Source of the DNA: Debaryomyces hansenii CBS767
Taxonomy: Eukaryota > Ascomycota > Pichiomycetes > Serinales > Debaryomycetaceae
Direction: 5' to 3'
DNA: 64,000 nucleotides
Assembly (NCBI RefSeq): GCF_000006445.2
Contig: NC_006045.2
Span: 372,001 to 436,000, forward strand
Part shown: piece after piece, positions 50,835 through 60,600 of the stretch
Layout of the letters: every line of letters begins with the position of its first letter
How positions within the stretch are numbered: the stretch's first letter is position 1
Translations under genes and position numbers: made by a program
The notes under the pieces: model-generated
Database searches by the model: none
Told to the model about the DNA's origin: nothing
Seen by the model: only the letters and a program-made list of their open reading frames with translations

Positions 50835-51641
50835 TTAGTTGGTTAAGATTTGAAAATTATTCTTTTTAATCAATTTGAACTTGGAGTCGTTCTTACCAAC
50901 CGATAGCGATCTTCTCTTTTTGATGGAGCTATGCTTTTGCATCAAACGATGTTCGACTTCATCTTCCTCGTTAAAAGGTTCTTCTTCAATTGCAGATTTA
51001 ACGAGATATTTAGATGTGAGAAGACCATTTTGCAAGTTAGATCTAGGTGGGGTGACAAAGCAGGGCAATTTGCTGTTGAACTTGTGAATCGACTTCAGCT
51101 CGTTCTGGAAGTTAGGTGGCTGGTACAATTCATTCAATTGTATAGGGAACTGGTTGTATGTCACGTATCCGGAAAATTCGTTGATGTTCAAATTCGACAA
51201 TGGCTTTCTTCTAGCAATACTGGCTTGCTTGAGGGTGCTTTGTTTGAATTTGGGTTGTAAGATGTTTTCCTGGTCATCGTGGTTTAATTTATTACGAGAC
51301 TCCCGTACTGTCTCAATACTGTCATTTTCTTTGCCCAAGGGTTCCTCATCTGGTTTAGTATCATCAGTTAACGTGTCCCTGTAGTATACATCGTCCTCAA
51401 ATATAGTGAAGCTCAACTCCTTAGATGGACGTGCTTTTGTAGGAGACACCAATTTCTTGACCTGGGGTTTTTTCGATGGCGACGTGTTATTGATGTTATT
51501 GTATGAAAGTCTAATACGCTGGTTATTGTATGGTGATTCAATTTGCTGTGCCATAAAGGTCTTGTCATTTTTAATCGGTGATGCACTTCTCGAATTCGAG
51601 TGTTTTGGGGACAAAATAGGTCTATGCATAGGTGAAGACAT
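50835..51641 (-). CDS. Disordered KEN-box/D-box protein, candidate securin or APC/C substrate
   Basis: 268 residues, ATG at 51641, almost certainly disordered. It has a KEN box (residues 104-106, PLGKENDS), a D-box (RKPLSNLN, 145-152), and S/T-P sites at Ser11, 21, 36, 54, 66 and Thr197; S21 (SPIK), S54 (SPSK) and S66 (SPTK) match the full CDK consensus. That layout is what an anaphase-promoting-complex substrate and CDK target looks like. Candida albicans has a lineage-specific securin (Eip1) with the same general design; homology is a guess I could not test. ACGCG boxes upstream fit G1/S expression. Confidence 0.6.
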   Translation of the reverse strand: MSSPMHRPILSPKHSNSRSASPIKNDKTFMAQQIESPYNNQRIRLSYNNINNTSPSKKPQVKKLVSPTKARPSKELSFTIFEDDVYYRDTLTDDTKPDEEPLGKENDSIETVRESRNKLNHDDQENILQPKFKQSTLKQASIARRKPLSNLNINEFSGYVTYNQFPIQLNELYQPPNFQNELKSIHKFNSKLPCFVTPPRSNLQNGLLTSKYLVKSAIEEEPFNEEDEVEHRLMQKHSSIKKRRSLSVGKNDSKFKLIKKNNFQILTN

Positions 51642-52327
51642 TATAAGAGAAATACCAGATATCTATAACAGCAACAAATTAATAAGACCAACCAGGTATA
51701 ATTCACTAATCAATATACGGAACAAATTACTTGACAACTTCAAATATATTTATATATATATATATAAATTCTTCTCAAACTTTTTTTTAATATGAAAAGG
51801 GTATATTAATCTGTTAAGCGATGTAGAATAACTCCTTTTACACGGTCATTACGATATGTAAAATCGTGATTCCCCTAACGTCTGTTTCATTATTTGTTTT
51901 GTACCGCAATATGTGCCGATTGCAACCGTTACTCTGATTATATAATTGTACTTAAAACGCGCTTTATTATAACTATATATATCATTTGCCATCTATAACT
52001 TCTTGTTCAGCTATATATTATTCATGTAAAGCTAGAAGTTGATCTCGGTCTGGCTATAGAACTGGATTCATTGGAGTTGTAGATATATTGTTGACTGGGA
52101 GTACGAGTTGTATAGTAGTATAGTACAGCTTACATGTCCGCGATAAACGCGACTCGGGTAGGTGCAATTTTTCCAGATTCATAAATGTTGATACTTGATA
52201 ATTTAAGCTATTCCGTATCGGATGCATGCGTTTTACATGATGATGGTTGACAGAGTTACAGAAATCGTATATGGTGCAGAGTTTGCATTTTTGCTTATAT
52301 CATTTAGTGCTTATATATAGTTTTAAA
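51642..52327. other. Promoter of the KEN/D-box gene
   Basis: 686 bp between the KEN/D-box gene and the 3' end of GCV1. It has an alternating TA palindrome at about 51747-51768, and MCB-like ACGCG cores at 51957-51961 and 52147-52151 with CGCG at 52139-52142. Confidence 0.5.
51957..51961. promoter_or_regulatory. ACGCG (MCB-like) element
   Basis: ACGCG is the core of the MBF site. This copy is 316 bp before the start of the KEN/D-box gene and a second is at 52147-52151. The pentamer alone is weak evidence. Confidence 0.4.
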
Positions 52328-53515
52328 TCAACCTCTATAATAATTACTTGGGACAAAAGGCATCTTGCTGATAACACCGTCCCTTAACTTACCTCTGATT
52401 TCTACCTTAACTTCGGTGCCAATCTTAAGGCCGTTCTTGATGTATCCTTGGGCGACATTTCCACCTGAGGTTGGGGATGGGGCACCGGAAGTGATATAAC
52501 CAACTTCGTCTTTACCGTCAGCAGTGTAAACTTTGCAATCGTCTCTTGGAGATGGGCCCTTGGTCCTGATACCAACACGCTTGTGTGTAAATAATGAACG
52601 GTCCTTGATCTGGGCTAAGATGTTGCTTGCACCATTGAAGGTTGCGTCATCTTGTCTGCGGCTCTTTGGAATTAACCAGGCTAAAGTGGCTTCAATTGGA
52701 GTCTTAGATTCGTCCAATTCGTGACCGTAAAGACACATACCGGCTTCCAATCTTAAGGAATCTCTGGCAGCTAAACCAATTGGTTTAACGATATCAGGGT
52801 ATTCGTTGATCAATGTTCTGAAGAACTCTTGTGATTCCTTGGTTTCTTGCGCGGTGCTAGATGGAATCGACAATTCGAACCCATCTTCACCGGTGTAACC
52901 ACATCTGGCAATATGTACCTGAGAGTTGATAATGGATGATAATTGAGAAAATCTAGATTTTCCGAAAGTCAAATCCTTCAAGCTTTCATTGGTGAATTTT
53001 TGTAATATTTCAGCAGCCTTTGGACCTTGGATGGCTAACAAGGTACCTTCGAAAGTGTCATGGTTAACACCGCTGAAGTTTTGTAACTCCTTTTTAAGGA
53101 ATGCAATATCTTTTTCACGGCAACCAGCATTGGAAACCATATAGTATTCATTTTCACCATGCTTTGTAATAATACAATCATCGATGACACCACCTTGTTC
53201 ATTCAAGAACACTGACAAACTTGAAGAATTAACTTCTAATTCAGATAAGTTGATAGGGGTGACTTTTTGTAAGAAATCAGCGACGTTTTGACCACTAAGT
53301 CTATGTTGTAACATATGAGACACATCGAATAACCCAACGTTATTTCTAACCCAGTTATGTGACTCAGTGTGAGTTTGGTCCTTGTATAAAACAGGCATTT
53401 CAAATCCCGCATATGGGACCATTTTACCACCAAATTCGACATGACAATCGTACAATGGTGTTTTAATCAATTGTGACCCACTAGAATATAATCTTCTACC
53501 TACTATCCTTGACAT
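52328..53515 (-). CDS. GCV1: Glycine cleavage system T-protein (aminomethyltransferase) Gcv1
   Basis: The tetrahydrofolate-dependent T subunit of mitochondrial glycine decarboxylase. 395 residues (budding yeast 400), ATG at 53515. N-terminus MSRIVGRRLYSSGSQLIKTP is a presequence. Family motifs: LYDCHVEFGGKMVPYAGFEMP, VGLFDVSHM, LAIQGPKA, CGYTGEDGFE, GLAARDSLRLEAGMCLYGHE and the C-terminal GEVTSG-like DEVGYITSGAPSPT. The promoter carries paired TGACTC sites, the binding sequence of Gcn4 and Bas1 that control glycine and one-carbon genes. Confidence 0.96.
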   Translation of the reverse strand: MSRIVGRRLYSSGSQLIKTPLYDCHVEFGGKMVPYAGFEMPVLYKDQTHTESHNWVRNNVGLFDVSHMLQHRLSGQNVADFLQKVTPINLSELEVNSSSLSVFLNEQGGVIDDCIITKHGENEYYMVSNAGCREKDIAFLKKELQNFSGVNHDTFEGTLLAIQGPKAAEILQKFTNESLKDLTFGKSRFSQLSSIINSQVHIARCGYTGEDGFELSIPSSTAQETKESQEFFRTLINEYPDIVKPIGLAARDSLRLEAGMCLYGHELDESKTPIEATLAWLIPKSRRQDDATFNGASNILAQIKDRSLFTHKRVGIRTKGPSPRDDCKVYTADGKDEVGYITSGAPSPTSGGNVAQGYIKNGLKIGTEVKVEIRGKLRDGVISKMPFVPSNYYRG

Positions 53516-53599
53516 TTTTTATCGTTGTAATCTATTCTTGCAGATTTTCATTCATATTTTAAGTGGTTATACAAGACTATATATAAATGTACAAATACT

Positions 53600-53643
53600 C
53601 TGACTCGGAAATTGCCCTCTCGACTCTGGGGTAGCCGAGTCAG
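53600..53643. promoter_or_regulatory. Inverted pair of TGACTC (Gcn4/Bas1) sites upstream of GCV1
   Basis: CTGACTCGG at 53600-53608 and its exact reverse complement CCGAGTCAG at 53635-53643, about 85-130 bp before the GCV1 ATG. TGACTC is bound by Gcn4 and Bas1, and GCV genes of budding yeast are Gcn4/Bas1 targets. Confidence 0.65.
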
Positions 53644-53691
53644 ATAGTATTTACTTGAATAATCCTCTCATATATTGAAAATCTTATATAC

Positions 53692-54168
53692 TTAATGAAC
53701 TGAAGCTGGTGGATGTAAAATACCGTAAACTAGAAGTCCAACAAACATACCATATACTATTACGCAACCTAATGAATACATAGCCAAATTTATCGTCTTG
53801 CTGCGCAAGGATTCATGATGTGCAATAATAGCTTCGCAAATTTCATCGTTGAAGTTTAGTGGGGGAATATTCACAATATTTCTGGATGCAAATTTTGGAT
53901 CATGAGAGTGAATGTATTCATCATATCTGATTTCATCATGTTTTAACCAGAAGCAGCTATATAAGATCATTAAAATATTGATAAACCATAATGGAGGAAT
54001 AACTATTCCAATAAATATAGTTGTAGTGAGGTAGCGTCGATATTTACAGTTGAACTTGCAAGAGTCGCAATGACATTTACAATAATTCAAATCTAGCAGA
54101 TCTTCGTTGACTTCCAATTCAGACTGTCCAATAGTGACGATCGGTTTAGGAGAAGTAAGGAAAATCAT
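53692..54168 (-). CDS. Small two-helix membrane protein with Cys cluster, unknown function
   Basis: I do not recognise this family. The only suitable ATG is at 54168 (158 residues); the frame runs further upstream from a TTG. After a polar N-terminus comes a cysteine cluster, YCKCHCDSCKFNCKYRR (five Cys within 12 residues), directly before a hydrophobic helix (TTTIFIGIVIPPLWFINILMI, residues ~48-70). A conserved-looking loop RYDEYIHSHDPKFASRN follows, and a second helix (MYSLGCVIVYGMFVGLLVYGI) near the C-terminus. The Cys residues could bind a metal or be palmitoylated on the cytosolic side. Confidence 0.65.
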   Translation of the reverse strand: MIFLTSPKPIVTIGQSELEVNEDLLDLNYCKCHCDSCKFNCKYRRYLTTTIFIGIVIPPLWFINILMILYSCFWLKHDEIRYDEYIHSHDPKFASRNIVNIPPLNFNDEICEAIIAHHESLRSKTINLAMYSLGCVIVYGMFVGLLVYGILHPPASVH

Positions 54169-54696
54169 ATTGATGATTATCAAGAAAAGCTTCTGGGTGG
54201 ACAACGAATTCCCTTTATAAGTAATGTGATATAGTTTCAAGAAACCTCAAATTACCATATTGAGATATGGCAATAGGTCCGGAATCTAGATATCTTTTCA
54301 AACTTCTGTACCTGTGTGTTTGTTTCGAGTGACACTTTGGGATCATTATTGTATTATACATGTGTCAATATGTTCTCGAGATCATGGTGCTAGACGGTCT
54401 TATCATTCGCATTGGGCATATTTTGTAGTCCGTATGAGTATAAGTTGAAATTTGTAAACATACGAGAAAAAGGTTTGACGACAAATAAAGCATCTGATGA
54501 TTAGGTATTGTGGTTGCTAGACAACTTAAATGCGTAGTTTAGTCACTAGTCATATATTCATATATTCGTTTATTCAAAAGTCAATATTATGGTAGACTCG
54601 ATAAGAGCGCACTCTCATCACCAAAATAATTTATCTAAGAAATTATCCAGAATCCTCTTGCATATATCATTAAATAAAAAGACCCAATGCCGTATA
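54169..54696. other. Divergent promoter, membrane orphan / TEL1
   Basis: About 530 bp up to the preferred TEL1 start. AT-rich, with nothing that I can assign. An in-frame ATG at 54589 is an alternative TEL1 start. Confidence 0.45.
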
Positions 54697-57600
54697 ATGT
54701 CATCATTCGACATTAACAAACTTGTTTCATGCTTACAATCTACCAAGATAAAAGACAGGAATGACGGGTTGAGTCTGGTTGAAAACTTATTAAATTCAAA
54801 GTTCAAATTAAATCCAAAGCAATTCGATGTCTTGGTTATTTCAATGTTTACATTGATTGAAAATGAACAGATCAGTTATTTAAAGAATAAGGCAAGTAGT
54901 GCTGAATTTAGATTGTCCTATGGTTCCAATTGTCTCAAGTTGTTGATAGAAAAATCGTTGGATTATAATCAAGAGTTACGGAATTCTAATAAACCTATTA
55001 AGATGAAATATAAATTCTACATGAGCATCATTCATTCAATACGGAACTATTATTTTATTGAAGATAATATATTAGAACCTTGTGCATTAGACTTTACTAA
55101 GATTTTATCGAGCATCACAAGTCAAGGGTTCTTCAAGGAACATCTAAATTATGAGGACTGGTTACATATCTACAACCTTCTTATTAAACTGTCGAGCTTT
55201 ATCCTTGACGAGTTAACTAAGATAAATATGCATGAGAAATTACTCGTTGAAATATTCACTTCACTTCATTTTCTAATACAAGCGGATTCATCGATATCAG
55301 TAAACTATTTGCAATTAGTAAGTTCAAGTGTTCCAAATAATTATTTCAAACTACTAAAGATTCTTTCCAAAACATGTAACTTTTTTAAAAAGGAAAGCAT
55401 GCTTACGGTATTGCTATTCAAGATTATTAATAAGTTGATTATTACATTGTGCACGGAAAACTTTAAATTTGTAAATAAATTGATTCAAATTTCAATAAAA
55501 TTAATGATTTCATTTCACCAAACACAATTAGATTCTTTACAGGTTCAATTTCTTATATTCATGAATTTATCTGCTACTCATTCCTTCTTGAATTTGCATA
55601 ATTTTCCAAAACTAATAGGTGATTCTTCCATTATACTGGACGACCCGTTTGATTCTCGACAAGATATTTCAATACGATCGAGTGAGGACTCAAGTAAAAC
55701 CAACCAATCCATTGATAGTATTACGGATGGAGATAATGATGAAGTAATTCTCTATAATGTTGGTATACTTATACAGAATCTTGTTAGCAAGCTTTATTCC
55801 TCAAATAATCAAGTCAAGTCGGAAGATATAAACTTTATGCGAAAGCCTACTGATGATAAAAACTGGTTCAAGCTCCGCTCAATCTACTTGAGGGTATCTG
55901 AATATGATGAGCCTGATAGTCTTCAGCCTTGGTTATTTAATGCTGGTTTATCGAAATTTATTAATTCATACTTTGAGTTCAAAAAATCATTGTACGAACA
56001 TAATACAATTAATTCACTCAATACTTTTAATGCATCTATTGTGAGGTCTGATTCGATTCATCAAAATAAACGTCAAAAGCTAAATATACTAAGTGAAGCA
56101 TTGTACCATTCAAATAATATTCTAGATTTTTGTAATAAGCTCATTATTGACAAAACCGATTATAAAGTACAACAGACAGGAATGCAAATCTTGACATTCT
56201 ATTTAGAGGTATATTCGCCCAGGGTTGAAATAAGTCCTTTGAGAAATATAACAAGCAATAATGATGTTAAGTTAAGTGGTAGTTCCAGTACAAAAAATAG
56301 TAGTATATTAGACATGAGTGATTCAACGTTACTTAATTCGACATTCGATTTTCCGCTTACAACTAATGATTCAGAATCACAATTCAATGTTAATTTAATT
56401 TTCAAAAATGTTATCAATGCTTTTGATACTGATGAGTTAAATTACTGGTCATTGATGGCTACTAGGGCTATTATATATGATTCTTTACAACGTCTGATTA
56501 AAATTGAAGAAAAATATTTCTTCCAGTTGCTTAAAATTGCATTACAACTCATTAAAAACAAAGAAGTATCAAGGATTTCGTGCAGTCTTGTTTATTCAAT
56601 CATCAGTCGTCATTCAAATGAAGGCTTGAATAAAATCATGGAGAAATCTTTAATTATCCAAATTGATAATCTCATAGATTTATCTGAAATCAGTGGGCCT
56701 TTCTCTATTTGTGAGGAGAGCTTTCAGTTGTGGTATTCAATCAACAAGCTTGTTAGAAATATTAACCTTGCAAGAAATTTCATATTAGCGGAGAGAATAC
56801 AAGCCTGGCTTATCTCGAAATGGGATATAGCTGCAAATATTAATATCGGGTTCTGGTATTCTAACCCGAGTTCACATTTTGAGTTTGTCAACTTCATATG
56901 TTGGTTATGTGGTATCAATATCGAGCAAAGCAATCAACAAAATTTATTGGACTTGTATTGTGGTGTTTTAAATGAAGCAAATATCTTTATGAATTCATAC
57001 AATGAGCTAGAAGTGTTTTTTTTGAATAATTGTAACGTTCGTGATAATACATCTTCGTGGATTGAGATTGATATCGACAACTTATCTGAAAATAAGACTA
57101 GTGATGATCTTTTAATTCGAATAATTGAGACTGGTAAAAACTATCTTAAAGAGGAACTGGTATCTGTTGAAGCATTTGAATGGGCAATATTAGAATTTAG
57201 AATAGTCAGGTTATTAAAGGACCACGATATTCATAATCAATTAATTAACTCCATACAATATCAAGCATCTGATTTGCTTGAATGTATTAATGTCATGAAT
57301 GCTACATCGAATATTTCTGATTTTATAAAAGTGCTAAGCAGAACCAACTTCATGTTAATGAAAGGTGGTTCTATTGAAATTATTTCTACGAGTTTCGAAT
57401 TAGGCAATTTTTTTGATAAGATTTCAGGTAATGGACTAATGTACAATGCGAATCAGAGGTTATTACAACAAGATCAATGTAGTAATAATGATAATATTGA
57501 TATGTTTCATGATGAATTCACCTCGACCAATGAACCGAAAACTAATTTTCAAACTGAATCTAAATCGACTATATTAAATTGTATCAATTTAGGATACGTA

Positions 57601-60600
57601 GATGTCAGTTGTGTTCAAGCTTTAAAATGCCTTTTGATTAGGAATAAAATTCAAGGAGATAGCTCAGTCAAGACATTCGATCTTATTGTGAAATTTCTTG
57701 AATCTTTACGGTCTCCGGAAGTGCTTTACTGTCTTTTCTATTTATGTAGATTACTTGAGAGTGGAGATTTAGAACGTTCAGAAATACCCATTGTATCTTG
57801 GACAAGAATTATAAGAATTTTGGGAGAAGGTCCCTTAACAAATTTTGATTTAGAACGAGATGAATTAACTATTATAATCGTTTCAAAACTACTAACGATT
57901 CTGTTTCCTATATGGCACGATAACCCTGATGATGCTTTCAAAAAAGATTGTTTGGATATGTGTTCCTGGTTATTGCAATGTGGTACTAAGAATTTGATAT
58001 TAACAGAAGCTTCATGTATTGAATTTTTGATTTTCATGATTGCTTATTCAAGATACAATAATCAAACAATTATAGAGAATAATGAAATTAAATCGTTATT
58101 CATTAAGACATTTACGAAATCGACGAATAATATAAAAATTAAAATACTCCCCAGTTTGGTTAACTATTTAAAATCAATATCTGTTACTGATCAGATGGCC
58201 ATTTACAAGGAACTCTTTCTTAATTTTGATACACCCCAACAGTCAATTGAAACATGCGGTACTTTCTGTTTATTCTTTTGCATCTTATCGGAAGCATCGA
58301 TACAAGTGACAATAGCTGTGATCTTCAATTTTATGGAGTATTCTAGGTTTGAATATTTTTTGCCATATATAAAAGGGGCCTTTTCCCTAATATATAAAAG
58401 GTTGAATTTAAAATCAACGAAGGAGTTATTTAATTTATTCAAGTATGAAATACTAAAATCTTGGTGGAGTTATAATTTTGATATTAAGCAATTTCCATAT
58501 GACTTGTTCGATTATGATGACATATCAAGCTTTCTCTCATCTAATTGCAAAGAATTGATTGCAGTCTCAATCTCCAATGCTAATAATTCTAATTCTGGTT
58601 TCTTGGAAATGATCTCTTCTGTTAAGGAGACAGATCTTGCAAGTCTTGTTTTTGATAGTTTGACCTTGGCAATACCATTGGCATATACCAGAGAAGGCAT
58701 TAGAAATGATATGTTTAAGAAGTTATCAGATATATTAAAAGATCAATATCGACTTCAAATGAAAGAAAAGGTAACCACAATCATATTTGAAGTAATTAAG
58801 TTTACTGACATGTCAAACGAGAAATATATACGAGATTTAGGGCCGAAGAATGAGGTTACATTACAACTTTTTAAAAACAATTCCCAAATTTTGGAAACTC
58901 CAGGACTGGTATCAATATCACTTCATTCAAGTCTAGATCTCATAAGGGGTCTAGTTGAAAAATACAGTGTGAATCCTAAATCTTTCTGGCAGGTGAACGT
59001 GTTATACTTCTTATTTCGTCATATTTCAATAATCCTTCACAATTCAGTCAATGTGGAACAAAAGTTATTATGTTTGAGAAAATTTAAGTTGCTTATTATT
59101 TTAGGACATAAAAACATATTTCTGCTCCAATTAGCAAATCTTTTGATTACTACATTATCTCCTTTCTTAAAGGAATCGGATCTTCATGAGGATGTTGCAA
59201 ACATTTTGTCTATATTTCGTATCCAAAAGCTAGGCAAATATGACGAATCTGAATTTTTGCCATTCATAGTGAAACTAGTTTCTTGTTTGGTTGAAGTAGA
59301 TGGTACCATAACTTCTATTAACCTGCGTCTTTTAAAAACACTCGAGGAATACGTAACTCTTTCAAATAAGAATAGAAAAGTTCACGTAATTCTCCAAGCG
59401 AGTATGAACGTCTTAAAGTCAAAGCCGATTGAATTGACATCATCTGATATTGAATTCTTTCTAAATGATGAGGCAGAATTAAAACTTTGTACAATGGGTG
59501 TAAGCAATAAACATGTCATGAAATTGGTATCACTGATATTCATGATTGTCGAATTTTATGATGAAACCAGGTTACACGAAAATGTTGTAAAATTATTATT
59601 GAATCAAAAAGATACTCAACAATCCAAGAAATTTAAATTATGGAGTGCCGAATATTTAGCCAACTACTATTTGAATGGAGGATTAAATAATAAAATATCT
59701 CATATTGTTTCTCTAGTCGAGAATGATACACTTTTAGAAGATACTTTTGAGAGTGATATATCCAGCATGGATAACATTTTGAATGAAATTTTACGATATA
59801 TTGTATCTGATAACTTAGAAATTGCAGCGTGTGCAGAATCTATATTAGGAGTTTTAATCTGGAAATTTAAAACCAGAAAATCAGATGTCCAGAAATTTCT
59901 AAATTTTGATAAGCATGAAAATGATTATGCACTGTTCATTGTTCCCTTGGATTTCCACTCTTGTATTTTACTCAACTCTAATGATGATGAATTGCGCATC
60001 CTTGGACACTCAATAAAAGAAATAATTTCTAATTTGGGACAATCTTTAGAGGGCATACTGTTCGAAACATGGACGAGTCGTTTATTTTTATCGATTACTC
60101 AAGAGTTGGCAAAATTTACTAGTATTGCCCCATTATTTTCAAGTTTTGCTACTAAAGTTGACTCTTTTTCGAAGACTGTATTGCCTGGATTTATTTGCTA
60201 CTATTTGAACACTACTGGAAAGGAAGGAGCACTGCAGGTGATAAAGCTTCTATCCGAATTCGCTAAACTACGATCGTATGAATCTGACTTCATTGAATTG
60301 CTTATGCAAATATTATTGAAAATCAGAATTGGCGCAAAGAAATCAATTCCTATATTTATGGAGGTTTATCTGAGTTTGAATATAAACTACTTTTATGAAA
60401 TTGCTGCAAAACACAAATATTTCAAGACTGCATTAATGTTATTTGAGGACGATGTGAGCAAGCATGAGAAACATATAGATTGGCTGAGCAATTCGAGGCT
60501 CCTATCTAATATTTATGAGTCGATTGACAATGAGGATTTGATCTTTGGTTTACCTGAAGAAACATCCTTAGAGTATGCTATCAATATGATAAATAGAAGA

